Below are positions 34,049 to 44,477 of a stretch of 64,000 nucleotides of DNA, one piece after another. The stretch covers positions 40,533,419 through 40,597,418 of the forward strand of contig NC_092042.1 in the NCBI RefSeq assembly GCF_003086295.3, read 5' to 3'. The stretch is from Arachis hypogaea (taxonomy: Eukaryota > Streptophyta > Magnoliopsida > Fabales > Fabaceae). The notes beneath the pieces were generated by a model. It saw only the letters and a program-made list of their open reading frames with translations. It searched no databases and had not been told where the DNA came from. The translations under genes were made by a program, and so were the position numbers. Numbering within the stretch: the stretch's first letter is position 1; each line of letters opens with the position of its first letter.

Positions 34049-35175
34049 ATATTTTAACCACTAATTTTGTTCATTGTGTGTTATATCTCTTCTATGATTG
34101 TAATCTTGGTTTTGCTCGATTCTTTATTTCCAATGATTGATGTTTTAAGTTGCATTGAGCATGATTGAGGCCATATTTGTTTAAAGCTTACTTTTCCCAT
34201 ATAGCCTACCTTTTTCATTTACCATTGTTTAACCACTTTGAGCTTTATTTACCCCATTATTTTTTATTTTAGCACATCACAACCCTAAGTGGAAAACCAT
34301 GAATTACCTTGGATTGTATCCTTGATTAGCTTAGGTTGAAGGAATGTGTTGCATTTAAGTGTGGGAGAATCTTTTGGAAAACTTTGGTAGTAAAAGAAAA
34401 TGTTTAATTTGGGCATTCATTGAAGATTTTGGAAAATGGGAACATTCATGTATGAACTACTTAACCATATGCAATTCTAAGTAAAAAAAAAACTCTTCAT
34501 CATAAAAAAGGCGCAAGGTCAACTTGAAGAGTAAACAAATGAATTAAGAATTGCATATGGGATGTCTTTGTGAAAGGTATACATGAGTGTTAGTAAATTG
34601 AAAATGATGGAAGGTTAGGATTGCATTTTGGTTAGAATTGATTGATATAGGTTGAGTTGGATACTTAAACTAATCAAGGATTCAATTGCATTTAGTCCAC
34701 TTAGCCATATCTATCCCACCTTACCCTAACCTCATTACAACCATATGAAGTCCTCATGATAATTGCACTCATGCATCACTTGCTTGTTGATTGTTAGATG
34801 AAAAGCAAATCCTTGAAAGCATGATTGGAAGGAGATTTGAGTGAATTGACCCTAAACACCGAGTGATTTGAGTGTATACACACCTAGTAAGGGTTCAATT
34901 ACTCAATTATATGCTTCCACTTCTCTTTATCATGCATTCCTGCAAGTTGCTTAATTTTGATGAGTGAATTAATTCTCTAGATCTCGTTTGCATTGAATTA
35001 ACATTTTGCTTATCCCTATCACGTTTATACTTGCTTGGAATTGGATTGCTTGCTTGTTCGCCAAATTAATAGGACATTGTAGATAGATAGATATATAGCA
35101 TATACATACTTGCATGCATATAGATAGTTGCATTTAATAAGTTGGTTACCCCTTTTATCATTCTCCTTGTTGGTT
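34049..35175 (+). other. 3' noncoding region of element F, second part
   Basis: No gene. Contains another AAGTGTGGGAG copy at about 34357 and short word similarity to the D 3' region. Confidence 0.65.
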
Positions 35176-35213
35176 TAGCATGAGGACATGCTATTGTTTA
35201 AGTGTGGGAGAAT
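35176..35213 (+). other. Hairpin and polypurine tract of element F
   Basis: TAGCATG-AGGA-CATGCTA (35176-35193), then TTTAAGTGTGGGAGAAT against the LTR start TGATGAGTCC at 35214. Same layout as D. Confidence 0.8.
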
Positions 35214-35750
35214 TGATGAGTCCATATTTTTCGATATATTTTGCCTTGATTTGAATGGATTCTAGCATATGAACTCACACTTAAGCACCAAAATAACATA
35301 CTTTTGTATTTGATCCCTAATTTGATCCTAAATGTGAAAACATGCAATTTTGTGCTTTAAAAGAGCGAATTAATTCCACTTTTATTCCACTCGATGCCGT
35401 GATATGGTTTGTGAGTGATTTTAGGCCTTGAAGGAAAGAATGGATGGCCAAAAGTGGGAGAAAGCATGTACAAGGGAGAAAACATGAACAAAACAAGGAA
35501 AAACACACACAGCGAAGTGTGCGTGCACACAATCTTGCGTGCGTACGCACAAGGGAAAATTTCCACGAGTGCGTGCGCACAAGCGCCTGTGCGTACGCAC
35601 AGGTCAACTTTCAGCTGAGTGTGCGGATGCACACGTCTGTGCGTCTACACAGGTCCCTACACGTGATTGCATTAATAAATCACGTGCTACATGAATTTGG
35701 AGGCTCTTGGCTCATTTTTGGAAGGCTGAAATGCTGTTTCGGAGTGCTAT
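35214..35750 (+). repeat. Truncated LTR of element F
   Basis: Begins TGATGAGTCCATA and is cut by the LTR of G at 35751. It contains the third kind of palindromic array at 35517-35655. Confidence 0.8.
35517..35655. repeat. GTGCGTACGCAC palindromic array in the family-3 LTR
   Basis: About six words such as GTGCGTGCACAC, GTGCGTACGCAC and TGTGCGTACGCACA. ORFs reading THTH/RAHA-like peptides here are by-products of the repeat. Confidence 0.88.
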
Positions 35751-37261
35751 TGATGAGCAGATATTTTATACGCTTTTTGGGGGTAATTTCATGTAGATTT
35801 TAGCATGTTTTTATTAGTTTTTAATAGAATTTAATTAGTTTTTAAGCGAAAATCATATTTCTGGACTTTACTATGAGTTTGTGTATTTTTCTGTGATTTT
35901 AGGAATTTTCTGGCTGAAATTGAGGGAGCTGAGCAAAAATCTGATTTAGGCTGAAAAAGGACTGCTCATGCTGTTGGATTCTGACCTCCCTGCACTCGGA
36001 ATGGATTTTTTGGAGCTACAGAAGTTCAGTTGGCAAGCTCTCAATTGGGTTGGAAAGTAGACATCCAGGGCTTTCCAGCAATATATAATAGTCAATACTT
36101 TGCGCGACGATAGATGACGTAAAGTGGCATTTAACGCCAGTTCCATGTTGTAGTCTGGCGTCTAGCGCCAGAAACACGTCACGAACTAGAGTTGAACGCC
36201 AAAAACATGTTACAACTTGGCGTTCAACTCCAGAAACAACCCAGACATGTGAGAAGCTTAAGTCTCAGCCCCAGCACACACCAAGTGGATTTCTGCACTA
36301 TCCATCTTAGTTTACTCATTCTCTGTAAACCTAGGTTACTAGTTTAGTATTTAAACAACTTTTAGAGACTTATTTTGTACCTCATGACATTTTTAGATCT
36401 GAAATTTGTACCTTTTGGCAGCATGAGTCTCTAAACCCCATTGTTGGGGGTGAGGAGCTCTGCAGCGTCCCGATGAATTAATGCAATTATTTCTGTTTCT
36501 CATTCAAATATGCTTGTTCCTATCTAAGATGTTCATTTGCACTTCACTATGAAGGAGGTGATGATCCGTGACATTCATCACCTTCCTCACCCCATGAACG
36601 TGTGTCTGACAACCACCTCCGTTTTACATCAGATTGAATGAGTATCTCTTAGATTCCTTAATCAGAATCTTCGTGGTATAAGCTGAAATTGATGGCGGCA
36701 TTCATGAGAATCCGGAAAGTCTAAACCTTGTCTGTGGTATTCCGAGTAGGATTCTGGGATTGGATGACTGTGATGAGCTTCAAACTCACGAGTGTTGGGC
36801 GTGATGACAAATGCAAAAGAATCAATGGATTTTATTCCGACATAATCGAGGACCAACTGGTGATTAGCCGTGCTGTGACAGAGCATTTGGACCGTTTTCA
36901 TTGAGAGGATGGGAAGTAGCCATTGACAACGGTGACACCCTACATATAGCTTGCCATGGAAGGAGCCTTGCAAATTCTGAAAGTAAGAAAGCAGTATGTT
37001 GCAGAGATTCAGAGGACAAAGCATCTCCAAAACTCCAACATATTCTCCATTATTAAGTAACAATTAATTATTTTATGCTCTTTTATTTTTCGTAATTCAA
37101 ACTGATAATTATAATTGATATCCTGACTAAGAATAATAAAATAACCATAGCTTGCTTCAAACCAACAATCTCCGTGGGATTCGACCCTTACTCACGTAAG
37201 GTATTACTTGGACGACCTAATGCACTTGATTTTGATATTGTCATTACAATTTCGTGCACCA
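35751..37261 (+). repeat. 5' LTR of element G
   Basis: 1511 bp. U3 hairpin arms GGAAAG (36052-36057) and CTTTCC (36071-36076) before ATATATAATAG, palindromic words at about 36123-36232, a TATTTAAA candidate TATA at 36349-36356, U5 hairpin at 37186-37201. Ends GTGCACCA. Confidence 0.94.
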
Positions 37262-37267
37262 AGTTTT

Positions 37268-37285
37268 TGGCGCCGTTGCCGGGGA
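37268..37285 (+). other. Primer-binding site of element G
   Basis: TGGCGCCGTTGCCGGGGA, perfect. Confidence 0.93.
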
Positions 37286-38422
37286 TTGTTCGAGTTTGAA
37301 CAACTAAAGGTTTATTTTGTTGCTTAGATTAGGAATAATTTATTTTTGTTGCTATAGAGTCATTAAATTCTGAGTCCTTTATTCCCGTTTCAAAAAATTT
37401 TCAAAAATAATTATTTTTCTTTATCAAATTTTAATTTTTTTCATAAGTTTAGTGTCTTGTTCTAAGTTTAGTGTCAATTGCATATCTTGTATTTTTCTTT
37501 AAATTTTCGAATTAGTGTTCTTTGTTTTTCCTTGATCTTCACATTGTTCTTGTCAATTTTTCTTGTTTGATCTTTAGTTTGTCTTGTTCTGTGTCTTTTC
37601 TTATTTTTCTTGTGCTTTTTCAAAATATTAGTTTTCAAAAATTTATTTTTATCTATAAAAATAATACATCTTTAAAACACGTTATATTTACTGCCTAATT
37701 GGCTAGAGTGTTGATTTATGTTCTTGATGATTGGGCACCGGTTCTATTAAAAATCTTTTTCAAAAATAATTTTTCTTGATTTAATCTTGTGCCAAACTTT
37801 AAGTTTGGTGTTTTCTTGTTAATTTTGATATAATTTTCGAAAATTATTTTGATTTGCTAAAAATTTTAAGTTTGGTGTTCTTTCTTTTGTTCTTGGTGTT
37901 CTTGTGAATCTTCAACGAGTTCTTGAGTCTTCTTTATGTTTTGATCTTAAAATTTTTAAGTTTGGTGTTCCTTGGTGTTTTCCCTCCAAAATTTTTTAAA
38001 ACAAGGAGCATTAGATCTAAAAATTTTAAGTCTTGTGTCTTTTATGTGTTTTTCTCTTTCATCATAAAATTCAAAATCCAAAAAAATATATTTTCTAACT
38101 ATTTTTAAGCTACTTTTTCGAAATTTTTTTTATAAAAATTAAGATTTCAATTTCAAAATTTTTCAAATCTTATCCTCTTAAGGTTTTTAAAATATATATA
38201 TATATATATATAATATTTTATTATCTTTTTCAAAAATATCCTAACCACTCTCTCTCTCCTCAATTTTTTTCGAAAATCTTCACAAAACATTTTCAAATTT
38301 TTTTAATTTTATTTTTATTTCATTTTTATTTTATCTTATTTTATTTTATTATTTCGAAAATAAATTTTTATATATAATAAAATAAATAATATCAACATCC
38401 ATATCATCTCCCTTGCTCCATC
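37286..38422 (+). other. Leader of element G
   Basis: No gene. AT-rich, with several AAGTTTGGTG words (about 37800, 37868, 37959) and a TA microsatellite at 38192-38212. Confidence 0.78.
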
Positions 38423-39995
38423 ATGGAACTAAGTGGAAATGAACAGTCCAGAAGGACTCTGGGGTCATATGCTAACCCCACTACTGCTTCATATGGGAGT
38501 AGTATCTGTATACCCTCCATCGGAGTCAGTAACTTTGAGTTGAATCCTCAGCTCATTATCATGGTGTAGCAAAGTTGCCAGTATTCTGGTCTTCCACAGG
38601 AAGAACCTACAGAGTTTCTGGCACAACTTTTACAAATTGCTGACACATTACATAATAAGGAAGTAGATCAGGATGTCTACAGATTATTACTATTTCCATT
38701 CGCTGTAAAAGGTCAAGCTAAGAGGTGGTTAAATAACCAACCTAAGGACAGCATAAAGACATGGAAACAGCTGTCAGAAAAATTCCTGAATCACTATTTT
38801 CCTCCAAAACGGATGACACAGCTAAGGCTGAGCATCCAAGGCTTCAAACAAGGAGATAATGAATCTCTTTATGATGCTTGGGAGAGATACAGAGAGATGC
38901 TAAGAAAATGTCTCTCTGAAATATCTTCAGAGTGGGTGCAGTTAGACATCCTCTATTATGGGCTTACAGAGAGAGCTCAGATTTTTCTAGACCACTCAGC
39001 TGGTGGATCTATACATATGAGAAAAACAATTGAAGAAGCTCAAGAGCTTATTGATACAGTTGCCAGAAATCAACATCTGTACCTAAGCAATGAATCTTCC
39101 ATGAAAGAAGAAGCTAAAACAGTGACTGCTGAACTCAGTCCTGCAGAATAAGCTATGGAATTCAATCAGCAATTAGACTTTCTAACAAAACCGTTAGCCG
39201 AATTCAAGGAGATATTACAAGAAACAAGAATGGCTAATATGAATATGGAAGTACAGTTGAAGCAAACAGAACAGCAACTATCAAAACAAATAACAGAAGA
39301 GTGCCAAAAGCAGTTTAATTAAGAAGTGGGAAAACATTAAAAACATCACTTCAAGATAGCAGGAAGCCAAGAAATGAGCAAACTACCCAAAATCCCTCTG
39401 AGGACATTAAGAGCCCAGAGAGGAATAATTCTGGCGTTCAAACACCAGAAAATGGGTGGGAAGCTGGCGCTGAACGCCCAAACCATATTCAGTCCTGGCG
39501 TTCATCGCCAGAAACAAGAAAGGAATTGGCGTTGAACGCCCAAAGGAAGCATAGTTCTGGTGTTCAGACGCCAGAAACAGGTGAGGAGTTGGCGTCTAAC
39601 GCCACTCCAGCTTCCACCCCTGGCATTCAAATGCCAGTGGGGGATCAGACACATACAAGTACTGATAATAACCCTTCTAAAAAGGCTTCTCAACCTACAT
39701 CTGTAGGCAATGAACCTGCAGCAACTAAGGTTGAGGAATACAAAGCCAAAATGCCTTATCCTCAGAAACTCTGCCAAGCGGAATAGGATAAGCAATTTGC
39801 CCGCTTTGCAGACTATCTCAGGACTCTTGAAATAAATATTCCGTTTGCAGAGGTACTTGAGCAAATACCCTCTTATGCTAAGTTCATGAAAGAGATCTTA
39901 AGTCATAAGAAGTATTGGAGGGAAACTGAAAAAGTTTACCTCACTGAAGAATGCAGTGCAGTTATTCTGAAAAGCTTAACGATCCTGGAAGCTTT
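38423..39995 (+). pseudogene. gag: gag of element G, decayed
   Basis: The ATG at 38423 (MELSGNEQSRRTLGSY). The gag core is present (LLLFPFAVKGQAKRWLNNQP, YFPPKRMTQLRLSIQG). Stops are at about 38567 (MV then stop) and 39149, and a frameshift near 39310 (after ITEECQ) moves the linker to another frame, open at 39526-39786. The linker at 39430-39635 is again palindrome-encoded. A stop at 39784 and a deletion near 39978 follow, before protease. Confidence 0.85.
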
Positions 39996-40036
39996 ATGAT
40001 ACCATGCACATTAGAGGGTACTTGTACCAAGCAAGC
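39996..40036 (+). pseudogene. pol: Start of pol of element G, up to the C insertion
   Basis: Codes for FMIPCTLEGTCTKQ at the start of the protease domain. It is cut in the codon run before the catalytic CDLG. The rest resumes at 51530. Confidence 0.85.
40032..40036. repeat. Target-site duplication CAAGC, left side of element C
   Basis: CAAGC before TGGTGCACG is repeated at 51530-51534 after CTCATCA. The intact site is seen in element A near 3427-3435. Confidence 0.96.
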
Positions 40037-41556
40037 TGGTGCACGAAATTGCGATCACACTTTTGCAATCCCGCACAACTAACCAGCAAGTGCACTGGGT
40101 CGTCCAAGTAATACCTTACGTGAGTAAGGGTCGATCCCACGGAGATTGTCGGCTTGAAGCAAGCTATGGTTATCTTGTAAATCTTAGTCAGGATATCAGA
40201 AATTATCAGGATTGATTGTAAGAAGCAAAAGAACATAAAACAGGTACTTGAATTGCAGTGATGGAGAATAGGTTGAGGTTTTGGAGATGCTCTGTCTTCT
40301 GAACCTCTGCTTTCCTACTGTCTTCTTCTTCAAACACGCAAGGCTCCTTCCATGGCAAGCTGTATGTAGGGTTTCACCGTTGTCAATGGCTACCTCCCAT
40401 CCTCTCAGTGGAAATGTTCAACGCACCCTGTCACGGCACGGCTATCCATCTGTCGGTTCTCAATCAGGCCGAAATAGAATCCAATGATTCTTTTGCGTCT
40501 GTCACTAACGCCCTGCCTTCAGGAGTTTGAAGCTCGTCACAGTCATTCAATCCTTGAATCCTACTCAGAATACCACAGACAAGGTTTAGACCTTCCGGAT
40601 TCTCTTGAATGTCGCCATCAGTTCTAGCTTATACCACAAAGATTCCGGTTAAAGAATCCAAGAGATATCTACTCAATCTAAGGTAGAACGGAGGTGGTTG
40701 TCAGGCACGCGTTCATAGTTGAGAATATGATGAGTGTCACGGGTCATCACATTCATCCGGGTTAAGAACAAGTAATATCTTAGAACGGAAGCAAGCATGA
40801 TTGAATAAGAAACAGTAGTAATTGCATTAATCCATCAAGACACAGCAGAGCTCCTCACCCCCAACCATGGGGTTTAGAGACTCATGCCGTGGAGAGTACA
40901 CAAAGAAACGTGTAAAGTGTCATGAGGTACTGATACAATGTCAAAATATCCTATTAATAGTAAACTAGTAACCTAGGGTATACAGAAATGAGTAAATGAC
41001 GTAAAAATCCACTTCTGGGTCCACTTGGTGTATGCTTGGGCTGAGCAATGAAGCATTTTCGTGTAGAGACCTTTTCTGGAGTTAAACGCCAGCTTTTATG
41101 CCAGTTTGGGCGTTTAACTCCAAGTTTTATGCCAGTTCCAGCGTTAAACGCTGGAATTTCTGAGGCTGATTTGCCACGCCGGTTTGGGCCATCAAATCTT
41201 GGGCAAAGTATAAACTATCATATATTGCTGGAAAGCCCAGGATGTCTACTTTCCAACACCGTTGAGAGCGCGCCCATTGGGCTTCTGTAGCTCCAGAAAA
41301 TCCACTTCGAGTGCAGGGAGGTCAGAATCCAACAGCATCTGCAGTCCTTTTCAGTCTCTGAATCAGATTTTTGCTCAGAACCCTCAATTTCAGCCAGAAA
41401 ATACCTGAAATCATAGAAAAACACACAAACTCATAGTAAAGTCCAGAAAAGTGAATTTTAACTAAAAACTAATAAAAATATACTAAAAACTAACTAGATC
41501 ATACTAAAAACATACTAAAAACAATGCCAAAAAGCGTATAAATTATCCGCTCATCA
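40037..41556 (-). repeat. 3' LTR of element C
   Basis: 1520 bp. U5 hairpin at 40114-40129, palindromic words at about 41073-41157 including CCAGCGTTAAACGCTGG, U3 hairpin arms at 41230-41235 and 41249-41254. Confidence 0.95.
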
Positions 41557-41593
41557 CAACACCAAACTTAAATTGTTGCTTGTCCCCAAGCAA
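41557..41593 (-). other. 3' hairpin and plus-strand primer region of element C
   Basis: On the minus strand TTGCTTG-GGGA-CAAGCAA, then TTTAAGTTTGGTGTTG against the LTR. Confidence 0.72.
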
Positions 41594-42572
41594 CTGAAAA
41601 TAAAAATAGGATAAAAAGAAGAGAATATACTATAGACTCCAAAATATCAAGGAAACATAGCTCCAATTAGATGAGCGGGACTAGTAGCTTTTTGCCTCCG
41701 AACAGTTTTGGCATCTCACTCTATCCCTTGAAGTTCAGAATGATTGGCATCTATAAGAACTCAGAACTCAGATAGTGTCATTGATTCTCCTAGTTAAGTA
41801 TAATGATTCTTGAACATAGCCAGTGTATGAGTCTTGGCTGTGGCCCAAAGCACTCTGTCTTCCAGTATTACCACCGGATACATACATGCCACAGACACAT
41901 AATTGGGTGAACCTTTTCAGATTGTGACCCAGCTTTGCTAGAGTCCCCAATTAGAGGTGTCCAGGGTTCTTAAGCACACTCTTTTTGCCTTGGATCACAA
42001 CTTTATTTCTTTCTTTTTCTTTCTCTTTTTTTTTTCGAATTCACTGCTTTTTCTTGCTTCAAGAATCAATTAGATGATTTTTTAGATCCTCAATAACAGT
42101 TCTCTTTTTCCTTCATTCTTTCAAGAGCCAACAATTTCTAACATTCTCAAAACAACAAATTCAAGAGACATATGCACTGTTCAAGCATTCATTTGGAAAA
42201 CAAAAATTACTATCACCACATCAAACTAATTCAACTAGTTTCAAGGATAAATTTCGAAATCCTGTACTTCTTGTTCTTTTGTGATTAAAGCATTTTTCAT
42301 TTAAGAGAGGTGATGGATTCATAGGACATTCATAGCTTTAAGACATGAAAATTAAATTTTATTAATTATGAATTAAAAACAAGACTCAAAAATAGATATA
42401 AGATTAGACTAAAAAAAATAAAATTAGAGAACAAAAATTTAAACTAGGCTCCTAATGATAGAGGTTTTTTTTTTCACAGAGTTAGGACTCAACAACCTTG
42501 ATTTTGAGAAGTGGATGCTCCCTCAGCTTGAGAGGAGAGCTTTTGGCGTTTCAACTCTTGGAGTTCACGCCC
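41594..42572 (-). other. 3' noncoding region of element C
   Basis: No gene. Homologous to the 3' regions of A, B, E and H. A pyrimidine run at 42007-42035 is purine-rich in sense. Confidence 0.75.
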
Positions 42573-43601
42573 CTACTTCTCTTGTTCCTTCAGCAATTTG
42601 CAGAGCATGCAGTTCTGATTCTGCTGTTCTTCCTTCAGTTGCTCCAGAGTTTCTTGCAACTTGGTGATAGATGCTTCTAGGCTGGTCCAGTAGTCAATTT
42701 TAGGGAATTCAGGGAGGAACTCCTGCGCCCTCCTTTTGATAGAGTTGTCTTGCATTTGTCCTTCCATTGACTTCTTGGTGATTGGATGTTCAATGGGTAT
42801 GAATTCATCTACTCCCATCTTTACCCCAGCCTCTTTACAGAGCAAGGAGATCAAGCTTGGGTAAGCCAATTTGGCTTCAGTGGAATTTTTATTTGCAATT
42901 GTGTAGATCTCACAAGCAATCACATGATGAACCTCCACTTCTTTTCCAAGCATAATGCAATGAATCATCACTGCTCTCTTGATAGTGACCTCAGAACGGT
43001 TGCTAGTGGGCAGTATGGAACGCCCAATAAAGTCTAGCCAACCTCTTGCAATTGGTTTGAGGTCTCCCCTCTTGAGTTGGTTTGGGACACCCTTTGAATT
43101 GGTTATCCACTTAGTTCCAGGGAGGCATATGTCCTCTAGAACTTGATCCAACCTTTTATCTGCTCTCACCATTCTCCTATTAAAGGATTCAGGATCATCT
43201 TGCAGTTGAGGTAATTTGAAGATTTCTCTTATTTTGTCCAGATGGAAGTACATAACTTTCCCTCTGACCATGGTTCTATAGGTATGGTAAGCAGTTCCAG
43301 TCATTCTCTGCTTATCTATTAACCACAGATTTGAGTAGAATTCCTGAACCATATTCCTTCCAACCTTTATCTCAGGATTGGTTAGAACTTCCCATCCTCT
43401 GTTTCGAATTTGCTCTTGGATCCCCGGATATTCATCTTCTTTCAGATCAAATTTAACTTCCGGGATCACTGACCTCAGACCCATTATTTTATGATAATGG
43501 TCTTCATGTTCTTTGGTTAAGAACTTCTCTTGATTCCAAAGATTCTTTGGATTATTTTCTTTCTTTCCTCTTAAATTGGTTTGTTTTCCCTTAGGAGCCA
43601 T
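42573..43601 (-). CDS. Env-position ORF of element C, intact (putative plant transposon-protein family)
   Basis: Starts MAPKGKQTNLRGKKEN at 43601 (343 codons). I prefer this ATG to the one at 43670 because B shares it and H has an ATG at the matching place. The N terminus is basic; the central domain has VIPEVKFDLKEDEY, NRGWEVLTNPEIKVGRNMVQ, ARGWLDFIGRSILPTSNRSE and VMIHCIMLGKEVEVH; the C terminus is Gln/Glu-rich and likely coiled-coil (LQETLEQLKEEQQNQ). No signal peptide, membrane span or known catalytic motif is visible. The family is widespread at this position in plant Athila/Tat-like elements, to my knowledge, with function unknown. It is preceded by its own leader, hairpin and AAGTTTGGTG motif. 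Confidence 0.82.
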   Translation of the reverse strand: MAPKGKQTNLRGKKENNPKNLWNQEKFLTKEHEDHYHKIMGLRSVIPEVKFDLKEDEYPGIQEQIRNRGWEVLTNPEIKVGRNMVQEFYSNLWLIDKQRMTGTAYHTYRTMVRGKVMYFHLDKIREIFKLPQLQDDPESFNRRMVRADKRLDQVLEDICLPGTKWITNSKGVPNQLKRGDLKPIARGWLDFIGRSILPTSNRSEVTIKRAVMIHCIMLGKEVEVHHVIACEIYTIANKNSTEAKLAYPSLISLLCKEAGVKMGVDEFIPIEHPITKKSMEGQMQDNSIKRRAQEFLPEFPKIDYWTSLEASITKLQETLEQLKEEQQNQNCMLCKLLKEQEK

Positions 43602-44013
43602 GATCTTGATGAATCTTGGCTTAGTGATCACGGAAAAGCACACCAAACTTAGAGGTTTGCTTGTCCTCAAGAAAAAGAAAGGAAAGAAGAGAGAGAGAGG
43701 AAGAGCAAATTCGAATGGTGTGGGGAGTGAGGGGTGCCAAACGTGTATTTATAAAGTGGGGAGGAGAGATTTCGAAAAAAAGAAGAATTTGAAAGGAGAT
43801 TTGAGAAGATATGGAAAGAAATTGAGAGAAGTGTAAGTTTTTGACCAAAATTTGGGAATGATTTGAGAGATTTGAAGAATGATTTTAGATTTTTGAAAAT
43901 TTGAAAGTGAATTATGAGAGATTGAAATTTGTTTTTGTAGAAAAATATGGGTAAGAAAAGGAAAGTTTGAAAAAATTTGATTTGAAAACAAAATTGTGGT
44001 CCCCCCCACCTTT
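43602..44013 (-). other. Second leader of element C
   Basis: No gene. Contains the hairpin module at 43656-43675 (loop AGGA, one mismatch in the stem) followed in sense by CCTCTAAGTTTGGTGTG, about 30-55 nt upstream of the ATG. Confidence 0.7.
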
Positions 44014-44313
44014 CTGGCGTTAAACGCCCAGAATGGCACCCATTCTGGCGTTTAACGCCCATTTGTTGCCCCTTTTGGGCGTTTAACGCCCAGCCAGGTG
44101 CCCTGGCTGGCGTTAAACGCCAGAATTCCTTTATCACTGGGCGTTTTTCTAAACGCCCAGGATGCTGCATTCCTGGCGTTAAACGCCAGAATGGGCACCA
44201 TTCTGGGCGTTTAACGCCCAAAATGGCACCATTCCTGGCGTTAAACGCCCAGAATGGTACCCATTCTGGCGTTTAACGCCCAAAATGCCCCTTACTGGCG
44301 TTTTTTCGCCAGT
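44014..44313. repeat. Palindromic word array, element C
   Basis: Nine or ten copies of TGGCGTTTAACGCCC-type words, about 34 bp apart, with spacers such as AGAATGGCACCC. It is the best preserved array in the window. Confidence 0.93.
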
Positions 44314-44419
44314 AAGCTCTTTTTCTCTGCTTTTTGAGCTGAATCCTTCTGTAACTCTGTGAATTCCTTCATTTTTGATACTTGCCTCTGTAAGAACAAA
44401 TCATATAACCTCCTAATGA

Positions 44420-44435
44420 CTGGGTTGCCTCCCAG
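44420..44435 (-). other. Conserved post-pol stem-loop, element C
   Basis: Minus strand CTGGG-AGGCAA-CCCAG, preceded by AAGAAGCGCTTG, about 40 nt after the pol stop at 44478. Confidence 0.82.
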
Positions 44436-44477
44436 CAAGCGCTTCTTTACTGTCTTTAGCTGGACCTTTACTGAGAA

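Larger units (their letters stand above)
31885..35750 (+). mobile_element. Element F: 3' fragment of a third-family LTR element
   Basis: Holds the end of an env-position ORF, a long 3' noncoding region with a MITE, a hairpin, a polypurine tract and the first 537 bp of an LTR. The left side is cut by the 5' LTR of B, and the LTR is cut by the 5' LTR of G. Both B and G therefore appear younger than F, unless rearrangement placed them here. Confidence 0.8.

Noticed and set aside
42573..43601. A true envelope glycoprotein
   Set aside because: No signal peptide, hydrophobic fusion or membrane segment is visible. Only its position resembles env.
44014..44313. Looks like a CRISPR array: short repeated word with spacers of similar length
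   Set aside because: The context is a plant retrotransposon, the repeats vary, the spacers are related to each other, and there is no leader or cas gene.
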